Assembly (NCBI GenBank): GCA_002722595.1 | Contig: PBMO01000015.1 | Span: 7,942-47,503 of the forward strand | Direction of reading: 5' to 3' | Length of the DNA stretch: 39,562 bases | Source: Methanobacteriota archaeon | Lineage (GTDB): Archaea; Thermoplasmatota; Poseidoniia; Poseidoniales; Thalassarchaeaceae | Part shown: positions 15,701 to 23,961 of the stretch, piece after piece | Position numbering within the stretch: position 1 is the first letter of the stretch | How the letters are laid out: each line of letters opens with the position of its first letter | The notes under the pieces: model-generated | Told to the model about the DNA's origin: nothing | Seen by the model: only the letters and a program-made list of their open reading frames with translations | The model's database searches: none | Made by a program: the position numbers and the translations under genes

Positions 15701-18700
15701 CGGCAGGAAATATGCTTCTTGCAAATGGTGAAGAGGACACTCTTGCTCTCTTCATATACACGCTTGCAGAAGGTGACATGCGCTATGAAATAAATGTCAA
15801 TGATGGTGAGAATGGCCGATTCACACAAGATTTTGAGAATGTGATGCGTAGCCATTTCACTGCCACCACTTCCGATGGCAGTTCCACATGGGATGAATGG
15901 GTTGAGATCAGTACAATGGATGCTAGTGGTGTTGAAGAGCGCTCGTTCAAGGTAATCGGTTCAGCAGATGATGTTGTATTAGTTGAGGGATATCCAATTA
16001 CTGATGAGGGTATTCGTTCGGACACAAAAATTTACAAATTATATGAAGATCGAGAACTAGAGGGCGAGTTCGAAGATTTTGGCACAGCAATAGCAAATTT
16101 CGATAGCAATAGTAATGTTGATTGGATGGAAGATTGTCCACGTGAAGAAGAATACATTTTCGATAAAAATGGATTAACCCCTAATCAAAAGAATTTCGAT
16201 GCTTCATCAGGATTTTCCTGTGAAACTACACACTACATTATCGGAGATTATTGGTATACTAGTGATTTGTACGAAGACTTTGGAGATGTTTCGACCTCTC
16301 TACACCGACAAAATGCTCGATATGCAATATCCCGTAATTTGCTAACAAATGTTTTCTCAATGGATGAAATGGTTGATTTGTATAGCGATTTGACATCCCT
16401 GACTTACGAAGTAGCAACTTACGAAGGCGGCCCTGGTGAGACTGTAGAGCGTAACAATGACATTCGCTATTTTGCAGTTGACAACCGTCTCTATCCGATT
16501 GGTGGGTACCAATATGCGGAAAGTGGGATGCACTATGGTAATCCGACTGGTATTTTCTATGCGCCAACAACTCTTAGTGGGTTGGATCCTGATAATTACC
16601 TGAAAACAGTTTACATCACACAAAGAGGCGACCGTCCAGAGCAAGAGATGACGAGTACAGAATTCGAAGAGGCTTATGTTGCAGACATTATGGCTAGCCA
16701 ATCAGGTAGCGGCGGAGATATCATTGAACTAAACGATGTTCGAGTTGATCATCAATCAGCTTTCTACGAAACCATGGTTGCCAAAACATACGTCGGTTAT
16801 GGCACAACAAGTCTTGGTTTAGATCAACTGAATAGACAGGGACATCCTGCACAACACTTCAGCGGGTATGGTACTCCAGATACACCATTGACCTATGCGC
16901 AACCACTTCCAGGTGCCATGATGAGCCACTTTGTATTGGCCAACTGGTATGATCCTAGCAATACTGATGGCTCGATTGGTTCAGCAAATACCGGTGTTAA
17001 GATTCTCAAGTATTACTCTGGCGCTACTTTGGAGGGTGACATTGTTCTTGGTGAACTGGGCGCTGTGCCGAACGCCAAGATATTAATCGAACGTGATGCA
17101 TTTAGTGGCGAAGATGAAACAGATCTTGATGGTCGAACATATTGGGTTCCAATTGCTACTGCTCAGGCAGACGATGAAGGGCACTACAGTGTCCTTGTTC
17201 CAAGTGGTAGAATCCGAGTTTCCGCTTTCATGGGTGACTCAGACCTCGTAACAGCTCGCGATAATTTGATGACAGCAACTTCGCAGGATTCCTCGAATTG
17301 GTTATACGACTTGATATTGGAAGATGGGGATTATGAGGAGCGCGAAATGAACCCAATAACCGGGATATTGACTAATCTTTCAGGCTCTACATGGCTAGGG
17401 GAATCATCGATTAACGTATCGGGAGATGCTGGACATTCAAATGGGGAAATAACACTCAATTTGGATATAGAAATAGGCGCCTCAGGAGCGACTGGGACTA
17501 TACAGTGGGATGGAGAATCTCAATTTGGAGGAGAGCCACTTTCCAATATGGATTTGAGAATTAGCAATATTTGGGACGAAACTCGCCAAGATGCGTATCA
17601 CATTACCACTTCTGCCGGTGAAGTTGAAGGAGATCGACAGTTCGGTCCTAGTGCCACAGGTGAAGTTACATTCACAGGTGCGGGTACAATGATTTCAGAA
17701 TCAGGTGTAGTTACAGCAACCGATTTCACCGGTAATTACACGCGTAGTATATTGCACAACCATTCATTCACTGGCGAGGGGCACATAGATGGCCGTGGTA
17801 CCTTAGTTGGTACAATTTCAGGCGCATCTCCAGAAGCGTGTGTGAATGGGACGATGCCAGATGGAGCTGTTTATTGTCTTGAGGATGCAAATCAAACAGA
17901 TACGATTTTGATTGATGGAAGCGTTGAGAACATAGATGGAAAATTCACATCTAATGGGACCTCATTCTTCACAACAACCCTTTACCGTGAAACAATAATT
18001 GGAGCAGGTACATTCGTAGTCGATACATCAGATACTAGTTTGGAGTCATATGGTACTCTAAACGGTACAGGGACATTTGATGGGATTGGTAGATTTAGTG
18101 GAGACATGGTAAAGCCGGGTTCATTCCACCTGATTGATGCGATCCCAGGTACTTATCACGTCACTGTATTATTTGATAATGGACAAGAAGTGATACTACC
18201 AATGCCTCTCGAGGTTCCATTGTCTCGCGATAGTCCTGAAGCCAAGGATATTGAGTTATTATTACCAGGTACTTGGATTCAAGGTGCAGCGAGTTCACTG
18301 ACCCTTGATGGTGAAGAGAGCCAGGCAATTACAGGGCAGTTAGAACTGGTAAATTTCACAGATGCAGAAGCAACTGTCACGCAACCATGTGGAGATATTG
18401 CATGGGCACCTTGCTGGTTCGAAACTGACAGTGAGGGTAATTTCGGACTTGGGCCGGTGCTTGAAGGCGAATACCTTGTGATTATGGATGCAGATGACGA
18501 CGGGTTCGATGAATACCGTTCTGAGAGAATCGTAGTCAGTGCTGATACCGCAGGAAATGTAACTCCAACAAACATTGAGCGCATACCGCCGATGTATGAT
18601 ATTGAATTCCTATTGCTTGATCATGAGGATCAGCCGGTGGAAGGGCAAAACCTTTCATTCTCCAATCAATTTAGTCCAATTTCGATTGATGCACGAGACA

Positions 18701-21700
18701 ATGGTGGTGGTTCTTACAACGTAGAACTTCCGCGTGATACTTGGGTAGTCGAGGGAATTCTAGATGACAATTACATCCTGTACAAAGAAATAGATCTGCA
18801 AGATGATATTGATAGCCTTGTACTCCAATATGTCGAATCAGCATGGGTCAACGGTTCAGTAATGATTGAAGCTGATAAGCCCGACGATGAAGAAATACCG
18901 TACAGGAATCAGATGGTCGAGGTCCGTTGGGGTGGAATCATTGAGTCCACTTTAACTGATGACAATGGTTCATTCGGATTTCAGTTGCCAGTTGGTGCTG
19001 AAGTTAACCTGACAGTGAATGTAGTAGTAGGACACCTACTCGTTGGAGAGCACTTTACAGTACCCAGTGGTGGAATGACATTCAGTGGTGAAAACACACT
19101 ATATCCGCGCAATGCATTCGGTGCAGCAGGCAACCTCTTCCTCTATGATGTGGGCTTGCCATATTCGCAATCAGTCCCCGGATTCTTTGATCATCCATTC
19201 ATGATTGAAGCGTACGATAATTCCACAGGAGTCACTTGGCATTGGGATGTAGAGCCAGATACAGGAAGATTCACAACGTGGGTTTTGGGTTCAGAGGTTG
19301 AAAACACTACGCGAGAATGGACATTATCTGTAAGCAATGATGCACTAAATGTGGCCCCATTTGATTACAATCCAGTAGGCGACAATAATACATTGATTCT
19401 GATTGCAGACCCAGCTCCAGTCGACGTCACTCTGAGTACATTCATAGACCATAGTGAGGATGGAAATATGTCCAATGGAACAGCCATGCCGGTTGATTTC
19501 AGTCTTGTTCCACTAGGATGGGGCAATGAAACAGTGGTTGTTAATATTACAGCAGATGATGCTCGTTGGAGTAATGGAACTATCGATCTTGAATTGCAAG
19601 TAGGTAATTGGCAATTCACCACAGAGGCAAAGGATCCACGTTCTGAGAATGCAACTGATTACAATACTCTTCTATCCGTTTCGAACGGAGTAATTGAGAT
19701 TGGCATCGGTTCTGATGCGCAAACAGTCGAACTAGGATTCCAACCAGAGTGGTACACTTCGATATCATTGGTTAACGAGAGTGGTGGTCCTATGTCAAAT
19801 TGGACAGTATACTTCGAAGATGCAGAAGATGAGAGTAATCAGTTTAGTCTTGATACAGATGAGAATGGTACCATTGTAGAGTATCTTCCAGAAGGAGATT
19901 GGATTGCTTATGTTAACGATTTCATATTGGATGACGGTGATGATTCTAATGACGATCCGTTGCAAACCTTTAGGGCAGCCTTTACCGTTGATTCATTAAC
20001 ATCTGGCGTCCCAATTCAGTGGCAAGCAGTCGAATCTGCTCAATTCAACATAACCCTAGTTGAGGCTGGTAGTGGAGAATTGCTGAGTGGGTTTACGGTA
20101 ACAGCAGTAAGCAATGATGGCCTTGGTGAATTCCCAATAGGTCCAAGTGATGAGGACGGTGTGATTGATGCTTCTTTGATGCCTGGTGCATGGACTCTCG
20201 AACTCAACCGAACAGAAGGCCAAATGCGCTGGATTCTTGAAGATCATTCCATGAACCTTGTCTCAGGTTCGAGTAACTCCGAAATGAACTTGTCCCTAGA
20301 CAAGTGGGTTGAGATTGCAGGTAATTTGTTCCGTGATATTGATGCGAATGAGATGTGGAGTTATTCAGAAGGAATTGAGGGTGCTAACGTAACAGTTAGC
20401 AGTGAAAATTTCGGTCCTGTGTATCTTGAAACCGGCGCAATTGGAACATGGCGTGTATTCGTACCAGTCAATTCAACCTACGATATATTGGCAACCAAGG
20501 ATGGCTACAGCAATGGTTCATTGTCTATGGATGTAGACTATGTGGCAAATACATCTGACATCGAGATGTTTGCAGGAGTTGTTACCATCAGTGGATTGGT
20601 CGATCACATTCTGCCATCACAGTGGTCTCAAATAGCGGATGATGTAGAATTAGTTCTGATACCCGAATCAGGGTTATCGTACGATCGCGTTATTCCGATT
20701 AAGCAAACACCTAATGGTACTTGGACTGGTGAATGGAACGCAGAAGTTGACCCAGGTAATTGGTTGATTTATGCGGAATATGATGGTTCAGAGGGTCGTT
20801 TTGCAGCACTTGCATCGATTGATGCTCAAGTTGGTTTAGGTGGAGAGGCAAACACTACTCTCTCTACGGCGAGTGTTCTGCATATCAGTACAAAGTGGTT
20901 TGATTACGACCAAACTGAGAGAACTCTAGGTGATTCTGATTTGATTGAATCTGGTGCAAACTTGGTATTTTCAAGTGCACAAGTATTCGATTGGAATCAA
21001 ACAGTTGATTCAAATGGACAAATATCACTGCTACTACCTGCTGGGGATTACAGTTTCAGCGGTTCATTCACAACAATAGAGCGTGGCGTTAACATGACGT
21101 ACAACGGCGGTAAGAGTGCTGAGGTAGTTGGAGGAGGTGTAGAATCACCTGAGCAGATGGTTTTGTTCAGTGTTCGGGAAGACCACTCAATTTCATTCAC
21201 GGTGGGAGATTCCCATGTAGGTGTGAACCAATCTACAATGGATTCTGATGACTTCACAATCCTAGATGATGGAGATGAATATGAATATGTGGTGGGCGAA
21301 ATAAATCTTGAAATGGTTTACAATGGTAACCGTCCAGAAGATGATTTCCTATTGACTATCGAGATGAACGGTGGAGATGCCGAGTTCTGGACAGTTGAAG
21401 TTTGGAATGGTACGGACGAGGACGGTGTGGATGTATGGGAAATTTCCCGTCCATTTACGATGGGTCTTGATTCCAATACTACACAGGACCTACGTCTACG
21501 AATTACACCAGCAAATAAGTCTGTAGCAGAGTCATATGATTCTGGACATTCCATGCTGATTCGAATGACACACACTGATCAAACATTCAATGAATATGAG
21601 TTGAAACTATTCGTTCCACAATCTTTCGGATACGAGCTCCTGAGTGAAGCAGACGACATGATTGGCATAACACCTGGGTATGATGAAACCTATTCTATTG

Positions 21701-22407
21701 AGTTCCAGAACAAAGGAAATGGCGACGATACTTACACTGTGGAAATATCTGATTTACCGGTTGAGTATGCACTTTGGAGTGTAACTGGCCCATCTACTGT
21801 AACAGTTGGACCTGGAATCGTTCAAGCATATTCACTGAACATACATGCACCTGATCTTCCATCCATAGGTGACAATGATGAATTCGACATTTATGTTACA
21901 TTTACAAGTGAAAATAATGTGAGTTACGAGGCAATCAAGTTGAAGATTAAAGCAACTACACCTCAAATTGAATTCGGTGATGCAGGAACACTCGGACAAT
22001 CACAATCTGGATTCGCTGTGATGAATACAGTGACACAACTCTATGTCGATGTTGAAAATACGGGCGATGTTGATGCAAGGGCAGTAACTGTCGAAGTTTT
22101 AGACGACTCAGAATCACCACAAGTAGTTGCAACCGCAACCTTGGATGTCCCAATGAATGAAACAGTACAATTCGTCTTTGACATCCCTGCAGTAGATCAG
22201 CAGGGCTCCATTGATTACACATTCAGAGTCAATGGCACGGATGATTTGACTGATTTACCCGATGAAAAGATGCTCAAGGTAAATTATCAGCCGCAAGTGA
22301 GCAAGGAAGCAAATGACTACCTAGGCCTAGTCGTCTTACTATTCGTCATTGCAATCCTCTTCCTCTTCTGGAAGTTTGGTGGCCGTATGAGTTCACAAGC
22401 ATTCTGA
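12730..22407 (+). CDS. aglB: Giant AglB/STT3 oligosaccharyltransferase with multi-domain ectodomain
   Basis: A predicted 3225-residue archaeal oligosaccharyltransferase, which transfers a lipid-linked glycan to Asn of N-x-S/T outside the membrane. Residues 1-360 are an extra domain of about nine membrane segments, family not recognised. The STT3 core starts near 365. It shows the first acidic motif GGSDPWYMKRAID (Asp402), the second LADHDAF (Asp518/Asp520), the external-loop motif TIAE (726-729) and the acceptor-binding WWDYG (965-969). A globular part follows to about 1425. From about 1430 to 3190 lies a chain of beta modules: a carboxypeptidase-regulatory-like module (GATLEGDIVLGEL), many similar repeats with ExGNFGLG/DDNGSFGFQL turns, then CARDB/NEW3-like modules (YSIEFQNKGNGDDTYTVEI). 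A final helix near 3200-3220 (LGLVVLLFVIAILFLFW) anchors the C-terminus. Known archaeal AglB proteins are usually about 600-1000 residues, so this one is three to five times longer. The frame is continuous, with no sign of misassembly. Confidence 0.93.
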   Translation: MENENVGKSTSVPLFGLLAIPVTIAIMLAMMVGATWNTVDYEASEWNTLLMITAVLLAGGLLGKAPRIIFEPIGTRPSLVSLGFAVVIGAVGMVHYYDGAALLGLAFTLMAIGVHLFDRSRRHEEEIMVVGFVAGFMYAIQVASAGHDFPDYVNSLPANYYEMVDVDRAVTGYLFFTWWIVSILVSAIIALAVRGRLQEGGRGSWFSDLPETIGKAHAPLFVGMSVWLAAHLFSLWHLKTLENPDSIYLAEHVGFFWAFFTGIIAMFAVFCWAEHWRTLSIFVAVNWMLYTFGSWQNAGLFVFGDAEGALGFLHGSLGGLSWFAIFFWLNAGVLYLGFTGRLLQGPERRTAGNARIWWNKHWYGITVASALLTALVVRVMWNVIPALNAAGTGEWDMTGGSDPWYMKRAIDYILAQNSHFIIDMDRAYPVGSINPRPPLFSWTLALGGTALNPFIDGDVFDAAWWSIAAMPAVYGALTVLPIAATCRKFFGNGAGAIGAWLMALMPGHVSHSTFALADHDAFVILFLSLGFYYWLCAAESIGSDKLLPESNWSPMNLVRGIQAAFKEHPKSMSYALLAGVSFATVALGWKGFVYGLAIIYAAFFVQTALNLLRRRDSMPLTAAIIVMMLTTFLLPLPFYGNMQLDLLWDASGFQPLFYIVGFTIINGWVVTAFRDKPWLLVIIMGVGISTVLLGALYILQVLDMSNGWDVLTTGGFYFTKNKIFGTIAEAQAPSRGQLFANFGPLVFLISLGMGLFTLLRGLRQRNQSNLILSVWVLLASYMAWSAGRFMFNATPIMAIMGAAGVVGLWNWSGIKDYMKTWKRMGTSGPRARLGSTIRAGRKHPGVPAIGLVLLLLVSQHAIYGLDSGIPRGEAGEKQVDDVIYGILPDALRAEIFGWSILDSSSYPEFGVDNAEDETFRCNQDCWYMGTFGPGFNGRSWNEAYDWLENQDADVTFSERPAFVSWWDYGFQALAQGQHPTVADNLQSGIPAAGNMLLANGEEDTLALFIYTLAEGDMRYEINVNDGENGRFTQDFENVMRSHFTATTSDGSSTWDEWVEISTMDASGVEERSFKVIGSADDVVLVEGYPITDEGIRSDTKIYKLYEDRELEGEFEDFGTAIANFDSNSNVDWMEDCPREEEYIFDKNGLTPNQKNFDASSGFSCETTHYIIGDYWYTSDLYEDFGDVSTSLHRQNARYAISRNLLTNVFSMDEMVDLYSDLTSLTYEVATYEGGPGETVERNNDIRYFAVDNRLYPIGGYQYAESGMHYGNPTGIFYAPTTLSGLDPDNYLKTVYITQRGDRPEQEMTSTEFEEAYVADIMASQSGSGGDIIELNDVRVDHQSAFYETMVAKTYVGYGTTSLGLDQLNRQGHPAQHFSGYGTPDTPLTYAQPLPGAMMSHFVLANWYDPSNTDGSIGSANTGVKILKYYSGATLEGDIVLGELGAVPNAKILIERDAFSGEDETDLDGRTYWVPIATAQADDEGHYSVLVPSGRIRVSAFMGDSDLVTARDNLMTATSQDSSNWLYDLILEDGDYEEREMNPITGILTNLSGSTWLGESSINVSGDAGHSNGEITLNLDIEIGASGATGTIQWDGESQFGGEPLSNMDLRISNIWDETRQDAYHITTSAGEVEGDRQFGPSATGEVTFTGAGTMISESGVVTATDFTGNYTRSILHNHSFTGEGHIDGRGTLVGTISGASPEACVNGTMPDGAVYCLEDANQTDTILIDGSVENIDGKFTSNGTSFFTTTLYRETIIGAGTFVVDTSDTSLESYGTLNGTGTFDGIGRFSGDMVKPGSFHLIDAIPGTYHVTVLFDNGQEVILPMPLEVPLSRDSPEAKDIELLLPGTWIQGAASSLTLDGEESQAITGQLELVNFTDAEATVTQPCGDIAWAPCWFETDSEGNFGLGPVLEGEYLVIMDADDDGFDEYRSERIVVSADTAGNVTPTNIERIPPMYDIEFLLLDHEDQPVEGQNLSFSNQFSPISIDARDNGGGSYNVELPRDTWVVEGILDDNYILYKEIDLQDDIDSLVLQYVESAWVNGSVMIEADKPDDEEIPYRNQMVEVRWGGIIESTLTDDNGSFGFQLPVGAEVNLTVNVVVGHLLVGEHFTVPSGGMTFSGENTLYPRNAFGAAGNLFLYDVGLPYSQSVPGFFDHPFMIEAYDNSTGVTWHWDVEPDTGRFTTWVLGSEVENTTREWTLSVSNDALNVAPFDYNPVGDNNTLILIADPAPVDVTLSTFIDHSEDGNMSNGTAMPVDFSLVPLGWGNETVVVNITADDARWSNGTIDLELQVGNWQFTTEAKDPRSENATDYNTLLSVSNGVIEIGIGSDAQTVELGFQPEWYTSISLVNESGGPMSNWTVYFEDAEDESNQFSLDTDENGTIVEYLPEGDWIAYVNDFILDDGDDSNDDPLQTFRAAFTVDSLTSGVPIQWQAVESAQFNITLVEAGSGELLSGFTVTAVSNDGLGEFPIGPSDEDGVIDASLMPGAWTLELNRTEGQMRWILEDHSMNLVSGSSNSEMNLSLDKWVEIAGNLFRDIDANEMWSYSEGIEGANVTVSSENFGPVYLETGAIGTWRVFVPVNSTYDILATKDGYSNGSLSMDVDYVANTSDIEMFAGVVTISGLVDHILPSQWSQIADDVELVLIPESGLSYDRVIPIKQTPNGTWTGEWNAEVDPGNWLIYAEYDGSEGRFAALASIDAQVGLGGEANTTLSTASVLHISTKWFDYDQTERTLGDSDLIESGANLVFSSAQVFDWNQTVDSNGQISLLLPAGDYSFSGSFTTIERGVNMTYNGGKSAEVVGGGVESPEQMVLFSVREDHSISFTVGDSHVGVNQSTMDSDDFTILDDGDEYEYVVGEINLEMVYNGNRPEDDFLLTIEMNGGDAEFWTVEVWNGTDEDGVDVWEISRPFTMGLDSNTTQDLRLRITPANKSVAESYDSGHSMLIRMTHTDQTFNEYELKLFVPQSFGYELLSEADDMIGITPGYDETYSIEFQNKGNGDDTYTVEISDLPVEYALWSVTGPSTVTVGPGIVQAYSLNIHAPDLPSIGDNDEFDIYVTFTSENNVSYEAIKLKIKATTPQIEFGDAGTLGQSQSGFAVMNTVTQLYVDVENTGDVDARAVTVEVLDDSESPQVVATATLDVPMNETVQFVFDIPAVDQQGSIDYTFRVNGTDDLTDLPDEKMLKVNYQPQVSKEANDYLGLVVLLFVIAILFLFWKFGGRMSSQAF

Positions 22408-22421
22408 TATTAGGCGACATG

Positions 22422-22502
22422 TTTGATAATTCGCGTTGTTGCATGCGTCAGCCTTGGCTGTTGACAAAAGCCCATTTACCTTGACTGACGCCTTGGTAAG
22501 GA
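22422..22502 (+). promoter_or_regulatory. Intergenic region upstream of signal-anchored subtilase
   Basis: It contains the TATA-like TTTGATAA (22422-22429), an inverted repeat GCGTCAG (22445-22451)/CTGACGC (22485-22491) with an internal CAGCC/GGCTG dyad, and the Shine-Dalgarno-like AAGGA (22498-22502) 4 bases before the ATG at 22507. The inverted repeat could terminate aglB transcription or structure the leader of the next mRNA. Confidence 0.35.
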
Positions 22503-22506
22503 TACA

Positions 22507-23754
22507 ATGGTGCGTGGCCCCTATCAACACCTCGAATATCTTCCTGAACCTGAAGATCCGCGGATGCTTACAGCCATTGACCCAGATGCACCAGGTTACT
22601 CTCCAGAAGCGTATGGAATTAGTCCACAGGAGGCTGATGCATGGAAACAAGTTGCGAACGAAAATTTCCATCGTGCCCGGCCAAGAGCATGGGGCCCATT
22701 CATAGTAGTGAGCGTGGTTGGACTACTGCTGTTGAGTTATCCTGCACTGACGAGTGTTTTTTCCAAAGCTCTAATCCCAGATTCGTCTTGGGCATATGAG
22801 GACACAAATATTTACACTTTACAAGAAAATTTTGGACTAACGGGTGAAGGAATTTCTGTCTGTATCGTTGACACCGGTATCGATATGACCCATCCAGATA
22901 TTGCAGACGCGAATTTGGTTGCATACCGTGATTTTGTACAAGGTGATCATCAGATAATTCAAGATCGGGGAGATGATTTCCATGGTACTATGATGGCAGG
23001 CATTTTAGTGGCGAATGGTGAGCAATTCAAAGGAGCCGCACCCAATGTGGATTTGGTAATTGCAGCGGCCCTCGATTCTGATGGTGCGACGCGCTCAGAA
23101 TCGGATGTCGCAGACGCTGTCGAATGGTGCTGGGCTGTGATGGATGTAGACATCATTTCACTTTCACTTGGAGGTGATCCTGATCCGGAAAACCCCCTCG
23201 GTTCACTCACGGCCAATGCAGTTGGGGACGCATTGGATAACGGTGTATTCGTAGTTGCTGCTGCTGGTAATTCAGGAGGTGCAGGGACTGATGTGACAGA
23301 TGTATCAGTTCCAGCAAATGTCGATGGAGTGATTGCAGTTGGTGCAGTTGATCGGAATGGTGACCTGTGGGAAAGAACTGCAACTGGTTCTACGACAGAG
23401 GGTGCTGCAGGAGATGCACGTCTAGAACCAAATCAAAAGCCAGAAGTCACAGCACCTGGTGTTGACATAATTTCAACATCTGATTCTGCCTTCACAGTAC
23501 CCTATTCAGCGAGTACTGGGACCAGTGATGCAACTGTTTTTGTTACTGGTGCTTTAGCTCTTATTCTTGAAAGGCACGGTTCGGAATTACCTGAATCAGA
23601 TTCACGCCGCATGGGAATTTTATTGGTAAAACAGGCATTAGCAGATTCATGCACCCCCAATCCATTACAGGGGGAATCCCACCACCCTCGATGGGGTTAT
23701 GGAATGCTTGATGCATTGGCTTGGGAAAGAGCAATTGCAGACTCGATAGTATGA
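22507..23754 (+). CDS. Signal-anchored subtilisin-like serine protease
   Basis: 415 residues. Unlike a normal secreted subtilase it starts with a polar, proline- and acid-rich segment of about 62 residues (cytoplasmic by prediction). A single membrane helix at about 63-81 (GPFIVVSVVGLLLLSYPAL) puts the peptidase domain outside with no cleavable signal. The S8 triad is intact: Asp122 in CIVDTGIDMTHPD, His159 in DDFHGTMMAGIL and Ser340 in STGTSDATVFVTGAL; Asn255 in AAAGNSGG supplies the oxyanion hole. There is no obvious propeptide. The Ser motif reads GTSDAT rather than the common GTSMA/SxP, a small deviation also seen in other archaeal members. Position directly after aglB suggests a role in trimming or quality control of exported glycoproteins, but this is inference. 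Confidence 0.9.
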   Translation: MVRGPYQHLEYLPEPEDPRMLTAIDPDAPGYSPEAYGISPQEADAWKQVANENFHRARPRAWGPFIVVSVVGLLLLSYPALTSVFSKALIPDSSWAYEDTNIYTLQENFGLTGEGISVCIVDTGIDMTHPDIADANLVAYRDFVQGDHQIIQDRGDDFHGTMMAGILVANGEQFKGAAPNVDLVIAAALDSDGATRSESDVADAVEWCWAVMDVDIISLSLGGDPDPENPLGSLTANAVGDALDNGVFVVAAAGNSGGAGTDVTDVSVPANVDGVIAVGAVDRNGDLWERTATGSTTEGAAGDARLEPNQKPEVTAPGVDIISTSDSAFTVPYSASTGTSDATVFVTGALALILERHGSELPESDSRRMGILLVKQALADSCTPNPLQGESHHPRWGYGMLDALAWERAIADSIV

Positions 23755-23757
23755 TTT

Positions 23758-23888
23758 TCGATATTATTGAACTATTTCGATACTAAAAGATGATTTTTTA
23801 AACACATAATGATATTTTTTTAATATTTTTAATTTAAAAATAACATTATTTGGCGAACATACTTGATACAAATGTCTTTTTTTGATAC
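23758..23888 (+). repeat. Four direct repeats TYGATAY in two 19-bp-spaced pairs
   Basis: Core copies are TCGATAT (23758-23764), TCGATAC (23777-23783), TTGATAC (23863-23869) and TTGATAC (23882-23888). The spacings are 19, 86 and 19 bases. Flanks are also similar: TTTCGATAYTA in the first pair and TTGATACNAA in the second. Paired same-face direct repeats upstream of a promoter are typical of regulator-binding sites. Confidence 0.45.
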
Positions 23889-23935
23889 CAATTAATTTGA
23901 GTACACCGGTTCTATTATAGTGGAAATAGCGCTGG

Positions 23936-23954
23936 CCCCAGATATAATCAGGGG
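23936..23954 (+). promoter_or_regulatory. Leader hairpin sequestering the GGGG ribosome-binding site
   Basis: The sequence CCCC-A-GAT-ATA-ATC-A-GGGG is mirror-complementary. Four C-G pairs, an A-A mismatch and three further pairs close an ATA loop. The 3' arm GGGG (23951-23954) is the only good Shine-Dalgarno candidate for the ATG at 23962, 7 bases away. Confidence 0.4.
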
Positions 23955-23961
23955 TAGAACG

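Larger units (their letters stand above)
23755..23961 (+). promoter_or_regulatory. AT-rich control region before the beta-helix gene
   Basis: This 207-base gap is far more A/T-rich than its surroundings. It holds T-tracts that could terminate the subtilase transcript, the perfect dyad TATTTTTA-ATT-TAAAAATA (23824-23842), four copies of a TYGATAY core (separate entry), a TATA-like TATTATA (23913-23919) and a leader hairpin over the ribosome-binding site (separate entry). I see no RNA gene or small ORF in it. Confidence 0.6.

Noticed and set aside
23755-23961. Mobile element or attachment site in the AT-rich gap
   Set aside because: No transposase, terminal inverted repeats or target duplication is visible; the features fit a promoter/terminator region.
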